6,616 nt of DNA, taken from the NCBI GenBank assembly GCA_950071875.1, contig CATMNW010000150.1, positions 1-6,616 on the forward strand, in the 5' to 3' direction. The position numbers and the translations under genes are program-made. This document shows, one piece after another, positions 1-6,405 of this stretch. A model generated the notes under the pieces. The model worked only from the letters and a program-made list of their open reading frames with translations. It was not told where the DNA came from and did no database searches. Positions within the stretch are counted from its first letter, which is position 1, and every line of letters begins with the position of its first letter. This stretch comes from an uncultured Erythrobacteraceae bacterium. Its GTDB lineage: Bacteria > Pseudomonadota > Alphaproteobacteria > Sphingomonadales > Sphingomonadaceae.

Positions 1-902
1 CAGATACTGCGCGCTGAAGCGGGTGCCGAAATCCCCTCCGCCGCCGTCGAGGCCACGGGCCCCGCATGCACCTTGCGCTTGATAAGCCCGTAGGAGCCGA
101 AGCTCCCCGCCACCAACAGCGAAATCCAAGGCGGCACGCCCAGCCCGATCGTCAGCAGCAGCACCGCCACGACAGCCAGCGCCACCGCGATCCAGGCGGG
201 CGTGCGAATCAGCAGCATCAGGTCGTCGCGTACGCGGCCGTTGTTTGCTGCAGGGGGAATGCGCTCGCGGCTTGAGGCAAAGGCCACGAGCAACGCCAGC
301 GTGCCTGCCCCCGCTAGGACGAACATGGTCAGCATGATGCCGCGTCGTTCGTCCCCAGCACCCAGTTCGCGTACGAGGGTTGTTGCCACGACTGCCACTG
401 CAACGACCGCAAGGGCGGAAAAGACCATGCGATAGGCAGCGAAGGACGATCGCGTATCGGCATAGGGCGAAACCACGCCCATCAGCGCCGCGTAGGGAAC
501 GTTGGTTGCCGTGAACGCAATCATCGTGAGTGTATAGGTGACATAGGCCCACACCAGCATGGCATCGCCGGACAATCCGGGTGCTGCGAAGATCGCCGCG
601 CCGCTGAGGCCGAAAGGAACAGCACCCCACAAAAGATAGGGCCGATACCGACCCCAACGGGTGCGCGTCCGATCGCCGATTGCACCCATCACCGGATCGG
701 TCACCGCATCGAAAAACTTGGTCAGCAGCAGCATCAACCCCATGGCCGCAGGACCGACGCCGCCAAGTTCAACGAAAAAGTAGAGCAGGTATATGTTGAA
801 GAAATTGATGTAGAAAGACGAAGCGAGATCGCCCACACCGTAGCCGATCTTTTCCCATCGGCCAGCCGTCGCTTGCGGATCAGACAGTTCTACACCTCCC
901 AT
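1..902 (-). CDS. GPH-family MFS sugar/cation symporter N-terminal half, continuing in frame into RarD-like sequence; partial
   Basis: Open minus-strand frame of 300 codons from ATG at 902-900, running off the left edge. Residues 1 to about 234 look like the N-terminal six-helix half of a glycoside-pentoside-hexuronide (MelB-type) symporter: RWEKIGYGVGD near residue 15, then FFDAVTDPVMG (63-73) with Asp65 and Asp69 at the places of the MelB cation-binding aspartates, then DRTRTRWGRYRPY (77-89) and NVPYAALMG (134-142). A charged central loop (about 210-229) follows, as expected before helix 7. From about residue 236 the protein no longer reads as MFS but as RarD (WIAVALA, PWISLLVAGSFG, YGLIKRKV). 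Helices 7-12 of a symporter are therefore missing. The ATG has no Shine-Dalgarno upstream. A strong GGGAGG lies just inside the frame, 7 nt before an in-frame CTG (887-885) that would give an N-terminus reading (M)SDPQATAGRWEK. Start is therefore uncertain. MFS half is confident by motif; the chimera may be biological or an artefact. Confidence 0.8.
   Translation of the reverse strand, partial: MGGVELSDPQATAGRWEKIGYGVGDLASSFYINFFNIYLLYFFVELGGVGPAAMGLMLLLTKFFDAVTDPVMGAIGDRTRTRWGRYRPYLLWGAVPFGLSGAAIFAAPGLSGDAMLVWAYVTYTLTMIAFTATNVPYAALMGVVSPYADTRSSFAAYRMVFSALAVVAVAVVATTLVRELGAGDERRGIMLTMFVLAGAGTLALLVAFASSRERIPPAANNGRVRDDLMLLIRTPAWIAVALAVVAVLLLTIGLGVPPWISLLVAGSFGSYGLIKRKVHAGPVASTAAEGISAPASARSI
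36..197 (-). other. RarD (EamA-type permease) internal segment inside the MFS reading frame
   Basis: Residues about 236-289 of the minus-strand frame match what I remember of the middle of RarD proteins (two predicted helices and the loop between them): WIAVALA, then LTIGLG, PWISLLVAGSFGSYGLIKRK and AGPVASTAAE. E. coli RarD has the related LPIIALGLAFSFAFYGLVRKK and a Glu at the same place. MelB-type symporters do not carry the SFG-YGL-(R/K)K motif after the central loop. The left limit (nt 36) is where RarD would continue with E-T-hydrophobic residues but this frame reads GISAPASARSI. Boundaries are estimates from motif recognition, not from an alignment. Confidence 0.65.
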
Positions 903-931
903 GCAAACCAATGGGATGCCATGGGAGGTGT
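892..931. repeat. Perfect 12-bp inverted repeat over the transporter start
   Basis: Arm ACACCTCCCATG at 892-903 is exactly complementary to CATGGGAGGTGT at 920-931, with a 16-nt loop (904-919). On the minus-strand transcript the downstream arm contains the ATG (902-900) and the GGGAGG Shine-Dalgarno-like sequence, and the upstream arm would pair with all of it. No T-run follows on either strand, so it is not a standard intrinsic terminator for the GST gene ending at 957. It could be an RNA hairpin hiding the translation start, or a DNA operator. A TTGACT on the minus strand (939-934) could be a -35 box just upstream, but no good -10 follows. The repeat is directly visible; its role is inferred. 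Confidence 0.75.
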
Positions 932-956
932 TAAGTCAAGCCGATCCCGACGAGCG

Positions 957-1808
957 TCAGATATTCTTGCCTTTGAAGTCTGCGGGCGAGTGGCGTTCCA
1001 GAAGCTGCTCGTTGTCTTCACCCCAGGTCTTGTTGACGATACGGCCACGGCGCACGCCGGGACGCTCGGCGAGCTGTTTCACCCAGCGTTCGACATGGGT
1101 GTATTCATGGATCGAGAGGAATTTGCGCGCCTCGCCATAGATGCCGCCGAACACGAAGGGCGCGAGCCAGGGGAAGGTCGCAATATCGGCGACGGTATAA
1201 TCCTTGCCGCCCAGATATTCGTTATCGGCAAGGCGCTGGTTTGCGACGTCGAACAGACGCTTGGTTTCCATCGAATAGCGGTTGATCGGATATTCGTATT
1301 TCTCCGGCGCATAGGCATAGAAATGGCCGAAACCGCCGCCGATAAACGGCGCGCTGCCGACCTGCCAGAACAGCCAGCTGAGAACTTCGGCACGCGTATG
1401 GTCCGTCGGCAGGAAGGCGCCGAATTTCTCGGCCAGGTGCATCAGTATCGCGCCGCTTTCGAAGACGCGAACCGGCTGGTCACCGCTCCTGTCGAGCAGG
1501 GTCGGTATCTTGGAGTTGGGGTTCAGATCGACAAAGCCGCTGGTGAACTGGTCGCCTTCGCCGATGTTGACAGTCCATGCATCGTATTCGGCACCGGAAT
1601 GCCCGGCTTCGAGCAACTCCTCGAGCATGATCGAGGCTTTCACCCCATTGGGCGTCGCCAGCGAATAAAGCTGGAAGTCGTGGTCGCCGACAGGCAGGTC
1701 CTTTTCTTCCCGCGCACCGGCAGTCGGGCGATTGATGTTTGCGAACTTGCCGCCGTTTTCGGCATCGTGGGTCCACACTTCGGGCGGGGTGTAAGTCGGA
1801 TCGGACAC
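957..1808 (-). CDS. yghU: Glutathione S-transferase, YghU/Ure2p-like disulfide-bond reductase
   Basis: 283-aa cytosolic protein that aligns from memory almost end to end with E. coli YghU (288 aa). Shared blocks include KFANINRP (21-28), LPVG (38-41), QLYSLATPNG (46-55, thioredoxin-fold start), MLEELLEAG (61-69), FVDLNPNSKIP (92-102), VFESGAIL (115-122), LFWQVGSAPFIGGGFGHFY (146-164) and RPGVRRGRIVN (249-259). YghU-type GSTs bind two glutathiones and reduce disulfides without a catalytic cysteine; consistent with this, no cysteine is present in this 283-aa chain, and the N-capping Thr52-Pro-Asn-Gly loop and Glu117-Ser118 glutathione-contact motif are present. Start chosen as GTG 1808-1806 because AGGAG (1820-1816) lies 7 nt upstream and MSDPTYTPPEVW matches the family N-terminus; longer in-frame starts at up to 1904 add unrelated residues. 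An ATG at 1810 is out of frame. Divergent from topoisomerase IB; the next minus-strand gene starts 54 nt downstream. Confidence 0.95.
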   Translation of the reverse strand: MSDPTYTPPEVWTHDAENGGKFANINRPTAGAREEKDLPVGDHDFQLYSLATPNGVKASIMLEELLEAGHSGAEYDAWTVNIGEGDQFTSGFVDLNPNSKIPTLLDRSGDQPVRVFESGAILMHLAEKFGAFLPTDHTRAEVLSWLFWQVGSAPFIGGGFGHFYAYAPEKYEYPINRYSMETKRLFDVANQRLADNEYLGGKDYTVADIATFPWLAPFVFGGIYGEARKFLSIHEYTHVERWVKQLAERPGVRRGRIVNKTWGEDNEQLLERHSPADFKGKNI

Positions 1809-1815
1809 ATTGGTT

Positions 1816-1820
1816 CTCCT
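1816..1820 (-). promoter_or_regulatory. Ribosome binding site supporting the GTG start of the GST
   Basis: AGGAG on the minus strand, separated by 7 nt from GTG at 1808-1806. This decides the start: the longer open frame up to 1904 has no comparable signal and adds residues not seen in YghU relatives. Confidence 0.8.
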
Positions 1821-1865
1821 GCTTCGGCAAAGGGCTATTCCTTCTCTCCGTTCGTCGCAAGATGG

Positions 1866-1893
1866 GGAACCGGGTGAAGCATCCCAAGGTTCT
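1866..1893. promoter_or_regulatory. Symmetric sigma-EcfG-like promoter element between divergent genes
   Basis: On the plus strand GGAAC (1866-1870), 17 nt, then GGTT (1888-1891). On the minus strand AGAAC (1893-1889), 17 nt, then GGTT (1871-1868). The known general stress promoter of alphaproteobacteria (sigma EcfG) is GGAAC-N16/17-CGTT, so each strand has a near match with the right spacing. Transcription on the minus strand would leave a leader of roughly 50 nt before the GST. On the plus strand the start would be only about 5-10 nt before the topoisomerase ATG, so that mRNA would be nearly leaderless. The match is to a short degenerate motif, so chance is a real alternative. Confidence 0.35.
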
Positions 1894-1903
1894 TCCCTTC
1901 GCA

Positions 1904-2905
1904 ATGACGAAGCTCATCTATGTCGACGACGATCTGCCCGGTATCACCCGCAAGGGTGCAGGGCGGGGCTGGGCCTATTACGATCCCGAAGGGGCGCTGA
2001 TCACCGATCCGGCTGAAAAGCGAAGGTTGAATGCGATCGCCCTGCCACCGGCCTATGTCGACGCATGGTTCTGTCCCGCCGCCAACGGCCATATTCTGGC
2101 AACCGGTATCGACGCCAAGGGACGCAAGCAATATCGCTACCACCCGGATTTTCGTGCCGCACGCGAAGGCGAAAAGTTCGACAAATGCGTCACGTTCGGC
2201 AGCCTGTTGCCATTGGTGCGCAAACGGGTGGAGGAAGATCTTCGCGGCCGCAAGCTGACCCGGGAACGGGCTGTGGCGAGTGTCATACGCCTGCTCGACC
2301 TGGGCGCTATCCGTGTTGGCAACGAAGGTTACGCGAAAGCGAACAAGAGCTTCGGGGCAACGACACTGCGCAAGCGCCACGCCGAACTGACCGGCAACAC
2401 GCTGCGGCTGCGGTACAAAGGAAAAGCCGGCAAGCTGCGCGAAGTGACGCTTTCGGATAACAGCCTGTCGCGGATCGTGCGCCGGATGCAGGATCTGCCG
2501 GGCCAGAATCTTTTCAAATATGTCGACGATGACGGCGATATCGAAGACGTCACATCGAGCGATGTGAACGAATATCTGCGCGAAACGATGGGACAGGATT
2601 TCACTGCCAAGAATTTCCGCACCTGGCATGCCAGCGTTAAGGCCTTGCATTGCCTCATGGAAGGTGAAGGCGCGATGCCGATGAAGGCGCTGCTGGATTG
2701 CGTGGCGCAGCATCTGGGCAATACTCCGGCAGTAACCCGCAAGAGTTATATCCATCCCGCGGTTTTCGAACTTCTCGACGATCAGGAAGAATGGCGGTCC
2801 GGGTTGCGCCTGCCGCGCGCGACGCGGTGGCTCACGCGGGAAGAACGCGGGCTGATCGAGCTATTGCAGGAGAGCCCGAGCGCAAGGGAATTGCTGGCAG
2901 CCTGA
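1904..2905 (+). CDS. DNA topoisomerase IB, poxvirus type
   Basis: 333-aa enzyme that relaxes supercoiled DNA by nicking one strand through a 3'-phosphotyrosine link. The N-terminal domain (about 1-85) has YVDDDLPGITRK, GWAYYDPEG and LPPAYVDAWFCP, with the family hallmark GRKQYRYHPDFR (73-84). The catalytic domain carries RLLDLGAIRVGNE (Arg137, equivalent to vaccinia Arg130), NKSFGATTLRKRH (147-159), a probable catalytic lysine in YKGKAGK (Lys174), FTAKNFRTWHA (Arg239, vaccinia Arg223) and LGNTPAVTRKSYIHP with the nucleophile Tyr282. Asn273 stands where vaccinia has His265, a substitution I recall from other bacterial members. A C-terminal tail LPRATRWLTREERGLIELL is also typical of alphaproteobacterial homologues. 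Start: ATG 1904 gives MTKLIYVDDD, the expected N-terminus; ATG 1862 in the same frame adds 14 unconserved residues and lies upstream of the putative promoter. Shine-Dalgarno is weak (AAGG at 1886-1889, too far). Full-length and intact; no downstream terminator seen. Confidence 0.95.
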   Translation: MTKLIYVDDDLPGITRKGAGRGWAYYDPEGALITDPAEKRRLNAIALPPAYVDAWFCPAANGHILATGIDAKGRKQYRYHPDFRAAREGEKFDKCVTFGSLLPLVRKRVEEDLRGRKLTRERAVASVIRLLDLGAIRVGNEGYAKANKSFGATTLRKRHAELTGNTLRLRYKGKAGKLREVTLSDNSLSRIVRRMQDLPGQNLFKYVDDDGDIEDVTSSDVNEYLRETMGQDFTAKNFRTWHASVKALHCLMEGEGAMPMKALLDCVAQHLGNTPAVTRKSYIHPAVFELLDDQEEWRSGLRLPRATRWLTREERGLIELLQESPSARELLAA

Positions 2906-3039
2906 CAGGCAAGGCGATTGTTCTGTCCTATTCGGGCAAGGTGCGGTAACAGGCCAGCGCCGATGGTGCGAAGCTATCGTGCGTCCGCTCATGCATGGTG
3001 CAATGGTGGTCAAGGGTCCTTCGCCTGAAAGGTGCAGCC
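2906..3039 (+). other. Intergenic gap between topoisomerase IB and the sensor kinase
   Basis: 134 bp with no supported gene. A 5-bp inverted repeat overlaps the topoisomerase stop (GCCTGACAGGC) but has a one-base loop and no T-run, so no terminator is called. No convincing -35/-10 pair was found. The only clear element is the kinase Shine-Dalgarno at 3028-3032. Confidence 0.6.
3028..3032 (+). promoter_or_regulatory. Ribosome binding site setting the kinase start at 3040
   Basis: AAAGG followed by a 7-nt spacer to ATG 3040-3042. The alternative in-frame ATG at 2995 has no such signal and would add 15 residues (MVQWWSRVLRLKGAA) that would be encoded across this site. Confidence 0.65.
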
Positions 3040-4056
3040 ATGCAGAGGCTCGCCAGTTTCGACGTAAGCCGCCAGTTTCTGACGCGCCGCGGAAAGATCG
3101 CCGCCCAGCTCCTGTTCGGCGTGACATGTGCTGCCACGATGGTCGGGTTCCGGTCGCTGGTCGATCTGTGGGCGCCGGTTTCCGGGCCTTTCGCCCTGAC
3201 ATATCCCACGATCCTGCTTGCAACGCTGTACGGGCACTGGCGCGCCGGGCTAGTCGCCTTCGCAGTAACGTTTTCCTGGGCATGGTATTTCGTCCTGCCG
3301 ATGCCGCGATCGTTCCTCTTTTCCGAGCCGAGTGATCCTGCGCGCGTTGCCTTGAACGCTTTCTGTGCCCTGATCGTTCTGCTTTTTGCAGAGGCATTCC
3401 GGCGCGCCGCGCGTGCGACGATGGAGGAGATCAACCAGCGCGCCGAACGCCGGCTGACACTGCTTGCCGATCTCGAGCATCGCACGAAGAACAATTTCGC
3501 GCTCGTCGCGAGCATGCTCGAATTGCAGAAGCGTCGCATTCCCCAGCTAGAACTGCACGCCCCGCTGGAGGATGCGGTGGGCCGGGTCCGCACCTTCGCG
3601 GATGCCTATTCCGCCCTTGCGCTCGAGCAATCGGACGAACCCAATGTCGCGATGAAGCCTTATCTGGAGTTCCTTCTGAACCGTGTCGAAGGCTCCAGCC
3701 TGCCGCCTGCGGTGAAGCTGTTCCGCGAAATTGATCCGGCAACGCTCACGCGGGAGGAGGGCGTGGCAATCGGGCTTTACCTCAACGAAGCCGTGGCAAA
3801 CGCCTGCAAATATGCTTTCCCGGAAGGACGGGGAGGGACCATCGCGGTGTTTTTCCACGTCCACGAGGGCGGTTGGCGCTTCACGATCGAGGATGACGGC
3901 GTGGGGGCTGATGCGTTCTCCCTGCCAGGCGGTGGCCTTGGCAGCCAGCTGCTTACGGCCTTCGCATCGCAAGCGGGGGCCACACATCATGCCGGGCCGA
4001 CCCTCAACGGGTTCCGGACCGAGATGCGTAAGGTCGAACAAACCGAGCTTGCCTGA
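3040..4056 (+). CDS. Membrane sensor histidine kinase, DUF4118-like + HisKA_2 + HATPase_c
   Basis: 338-aa inner-membrane kinase. Hydrophobic segments lie at about 20-38, 51-64, 67-88 and 102-118, the last including ALIVLLFAEAFRRA. This is the compact KdpD-like DUF4118 four-helix module, with almost no periplasmic sensor. A short helical linker (about 119-143) leads to the HisKA_2 phosphoacceptor box LEHRTKNNFALVASMLELQ with His147. The ATPase domain has the N-box LNEAVANACKYAFP (248-261), G1 box DDGVGAD (285-291) and G2 box GGGLGSQLL (297-305), so it looks catalytically complete. HisKA_2/HWE kinases are common in alphaproteobacteria and often signal through single-domain or PhyR-type regulators. 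No response regulator is present in this window, so it is an orphan here and its signal is unknown. The NAD synthetase frame begins 27 nt after its stop, suggesting cotranscription. Confidence 0.9.
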   Translation: MQRLASFDVSRQFLTRRGKIAAQLLFGVTCAATMVGFRSLVDLWAPVSGPFALTYPTILLATLYGHWRAGLVAFAVTFSWAWYFVLPMPRSFLFSEPSDPARVALNAFCALIVLLFAEAFRRAARATMEEINQRAERRLTLLADLEHRTKNNFALVASMLELQKRRIPQLELHAPLEDAVGRVRTFADAYSALALEQSDEPNVAMKPYLEFLLNRVEGSSLPPAVKLFREIDPATLTREEGVAIGLYLNEAVANACKYAFPEGRGGTIAVFFHVHEGGWRFTIEDDGVGADAFSLPGGGLGSQLLTAFASQAGATHHAGPTLNGFRTEMRKVEQTELA

Positions 4057-4083
4057 GGTAGCCTAAAAGGATACCGGCGGGTC

Positions 4084-4332
4084 ATGCATTTGGCCGGCAA
4101 GAAGATCAGGCAATGGCGCGATGCGCACGATCCGCCGTTGAGCGCGGAAGAATTCGGCGCGCGATATGGCGAACCGGACGCATGGCCCAGTCGCACCGTC
4201 TATGGCTGGGAAGCCAAGGGCAAGATCGCCCGTGCTTCAGTCCAGAAACGGCTTGCTGCATTGGCCATCTGCGAACCGGCAGACTGGCTTGAGCCTGCAT
4301 CGGCACACTCTCATCGGAAAGGTTCCGGCCCC
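4084..4332 (+). other. XRE-like helix-turn-helix segment in frame upstream of NadE
   Basis: Residues 1-83 of the long frame. Pattern: GKKIRQWRDAHDPPLS, EEFGARYG (helix 2), a turn around EPDAWP, SRTVYGWEAKGKI (recognition-helix-like, with the WExxGK signature often seen in XRE proteins), then an amphipathic helix SVQKRLAALAI and PADWLEPA. The composition is that of real coding sequence, and it reads like a small stand-alone regulator that has no stop codon of its own before NadE. It is joined to Met84 by ASAHSHRKGSGP. The DNA target and function are unknown. HTH identification rests on motif pattern only. Confidence 0.6.
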
Positions 4333-6402
4333 ATGACCGGCGACGACATTCACCCGTTTTTCGATATGCACACCCATGGCTTCGTGCGCGTGGCGACCAG
4401 TACGCCGAAGGTGCGAACTGCCGATGTCGCCTACAATGCCGAAGGTATCCTGGAGCAGGCGCGAAAAGCCCACGACCAGTCGGTCGATCTCCTGCTTTAT
4501 CCGGAATTGGCCCTGTCGTCATACGCCCTCGACGATCTGCATTTGCAGACGGCATTGCTTGAAGCGGTCGAGAAACAGGTGGAGGCGATCTGTGAAGCGT
4601 CCCGCAATTTGTCGCCGGTGCTCGTGTTCGGGGCCCCGGTGCGTCGCAACGGGCGCATTTACAACTGCGCGCTCGTGGTGGCGCGAGGCGAATTGCTGGG
4701 CGTCATCCCGAAAAGCTACCTCCCCAATTATCGCGAGTATTACGAGAAGCGCTGGTTCGCCCACGGCCGCGAATGCATAGGCCTTACGATCGATTGCGGC
4801 GGGAACGAGGTACCCTTTGGTACCGACCTGCTGTTTTCGGCCAGCGACCTGCCGGGCTTCACCTTCGGTATCGAGATCTGCGAGGATTTCTGGTCGCCAA
4901 ATCAACCGGGTACGCAGGCCGCGCTTGCTGGGGCGACCATCCTGCTCAACCCGTCGGCATCGAACATCACGATCGGGAAATCCGACGAGCGCCATCTGCT
5001 GACCCGCGCCAGTTCGAGCCGTTCGGTCTGCGCCTACGCCTATTCGGCAAGCGGTCACGGGGAAAGCACGACCGACCTCGCCTGGGATGGGCAGGGGATG
5101 ATTTATGAACTCGGGGATTTGCTGGTTGAAAGCGTGCGCTTCGACCGCGATCCCGAACTGTGCGTAGCCGATATCGACACCCGGCGTATCCTTGCCGAAC
5201 GCATGCGGATGCAGACCTTCAACGACGCGGCAGAAGCGGCTGGACGGCCGGAAGACTGGTACCGCCGCGTAAGCTTCGAACATGGTGCCCCGGTCGCAGA
5301 TTTCGGACTGAGGCGGCCTGTGCGACGGTTTCCTTTCGTGCCCAACCGCGCGCACAAGCTCGACGAGGATTGTTACGAAGCCTTCAACATCCAGGTCGAT
5401 GCGCTGATGCGGCGTATCGAGGCGACCAGTCCCAAGTGCCTCACCATCGGCATTTCGGGCGGGCTGGACAGCACCCACGCCCTGATCGTCGCGGCCAAGG
5501 CGATGGACCGGTTGGGCCGCCCGCGCACCGATATACGCGGTTATACAATGCCAGGCTTCGCGACTTCCGATGGCACGAAGTCGAACGCTTGGCGATTGAT
5601 GAAAGCGTTCGGCATCACTGCCGAAGAAATCGATATCAAACCGACAGCGACGATGATGCTGGAGAACATCGGTCACGCCTTCGCCAACGGGGAACCGGTC
5701 TATGACGTGACCTTCGAAAACGTGCAGGCGGGATTGCGAACCGATTACCTTTTCCGGCTCGCCGGCCAGCATGGCGGTTGGGTCGTCGGCACGGGCGATC
5801 TCAGCGAACTTGCGCTTGGCTGGTGCACGTATGGTGTGGGCGATCACATGAGCCATTACGGCGTCAATGCAGGCGTGCCGAAGACGCTGATCCAGTACCT
5901 CATCCGCTGGACCACACAGACGAGCCAGTTCGATGGCGGCGTGGACGCCGTGCTTGCCGATATTCTGGACACTGAAATCAGCCCCGAACTGGTGCCTGCT
6001 GGCGAGGATGGTGAGATACAGAGCACGCAATCGATCATCGGGCCATACGAACTCAACGATTTCTTCCTCCACCACGTCGTTCGCTGGGGCCAGAAGCCGA
6101 GCCATGTCGCTTTCCTTGCCTGGCATGCATGGAAGGATGCCGAAGCGGGCCTGTGGCCGATCGACTTCCCCGAAGATGCCAAGAACACCTATGACCTGGA
6201 GACGATTGCCAATTGGCTGGAAAACTTCCTGAAGCGTTTTTTCGGTTTCAGCCAGTTCAAGCGTAGCGCGCTGCCGAACGGGCCGAAGGTCAGCGCCGGC
6301 GGCGCCCTGAGCCCCCGCGGTGACTGGCGGGCACCGAGCGATGCGGTTGCCGAAGTCTGGCTGACAGAGCTCGCTGCATCCCTACCCGGAACGGATAGCT
6401 GA
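4084..6402 (+). CDS. nadE: Glutamine-dependent NAD+ synthetase with N-terminal helix-turn-helix-like extension
   Basis: Open frame of 772 residues. From Met84 onward the 689-aa body matches the Mycobacterium tuberculosis-type NadE (679 aa): an N-terminal nitrilase-fold glutaminase that makes ammonia, and a C-terminal synthetase that amidates NaAD to NAD+ using ATP, the last step of NAD synthesis in the cytosol. In 689-aa numbering the glutaminase triad is Glu58 (LYPELALSSY), Lys127 (IPKSYLPNYREYYE) and Cys183 (GIEICEDFW). The synthetase P-loop is SGGLDS (375-380), followed by YDVTFENVQAGLRTDYLFR (457-475), GTGDLSELALGW (486-497) and FSQFKRSALPNGPKVS (639-654). All key residues are present. 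Residues 1-83 are extra: LSAEEFGARYG, then SRTVYGWEAKGKI, an XRE-like helix-turn-helix pattern, and a short linker. The upstream ATG at 4084 has only a distant AAGGA (4067-4071, 12-nt spacer). The canonical ATG at 4333 has GGAAAGG (4316-4322), 10-nt spacer. Either or both could be used. Enzyme identity is very sure; the start is not. Confidence 0.95.
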   Translation: MHLAGKKIRQWRDAHDPPLSAEEFGARYGEPDAWPSRTVYGWEAKGKIARASVQKRLAALAICEPADWLEPASAHSHRKGSGPMTGDDIHPFFDMHTHGFVRVATSTPKVRTADVAYNAEGILEQARKAHDQSVDLLLYPELALSSYALDDLHLQTALLEAVEKQVEAICEASRNLSPVLVFGAPVRRNGRIYNCALVVARGELLGVIPKSYLPNYREYYEKRWFAHGRECIGLTIDCGGNEVPFGTDLLFSASDLPGFTFGIEICEDFWSPNQPGTQAALAGATILLNPSASNITIGKSDERHLLTRASSSRSVCAYAYSASGHGESTTDLAWDGQGMIYELGDLLVESVRFDRDPELCVADIDTRRILAERMRMQTFNDAAEAAGRPEDWYRRVSFEHGAPVADFGLRRPVRRFPFVPNRAHKLDEDCYEAFNIQVDALMRRIEATSPKCLTIGISGGLDSTHALIVAAKAMDRLGRPRTDIRGYTMPGFATSDGTKSNAWRLMKAFGITAEEIDIKPTATMMLENIGHAFANGEPVYDVTFENVQAGLRTDYLFRLAGQHGGWVVGTGDLSELALGWCTYGVGDHMSHYGVNAGVPKTLIQYLIRWTTQTSQFDGGVDAVLADILDTEISPELVPAGEDGEIQSTQSIIGPYELNDFFLHHVVRWGQKPSHVAFLAWHAWKDAEAGLWPIDFPEDAKNTYDLETIANWLENFLKRFFGFSQFKRSALPNGPKVSAGGALSPRGDWRAPSDAVAEVWLTELAASLPGTDS
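4316..4335 (+). promoter_or_regulatory. Internal ribosome binding site and start codon for canonical-length NadE
   Basis: GGAAAGG (4316-4322), 10-nt spacer, ATG 4333-4335, in frame with the upstream helix-turn-helix codons. Initiation here would give a 689-aa protein, close to the usual length of this NadE class. This site is at least as good as the one at 4084. Confidence 0.5.
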
Positions 6403-6405
6403 CCC

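Noticed and set aside
892..931. Inverted repeat as an intrinsic terminator of the GST gene
   Set aside because: It is 26 nt past the GST stop, which fits, but there is no T-run after the stem on the minus strand, and the repeat overlaps the next gene's start.
873..1877. 334-codon plus-strand frame opposite the GST
   Set aside because: Antisense to a clear YghU homologue; no recognisable motifs and it would run through the divergent promoter region.
1835..2755. 306-codon minus-strand frame opposite topoisomerase IB
   Set aside because: Antisense shadow of a conserved enzyme, no family resemblance.
2893..2903. GCCTG-A-CAGGC at the topoisomerase stop as a terminator
   Set aside because: A 5-bp stem with a one-base loop is not a workable hairpin and no T-run follows.
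4810..4823. Direct repeat GGTACC-CTTT-GGTACC
   Set aside because: Lies inside conserved nadE codons (VPFGTD); a chance restriction-site pair explained by coding.
4519..6126. Long open frame (535 codons) on the minus strand opposite nadE
   Set aside because: It lies wholly antisense to a strongly conserved enzyme; the peptide has no recognisable domain. Long antisense frames are common in GC-rich coding DNA.
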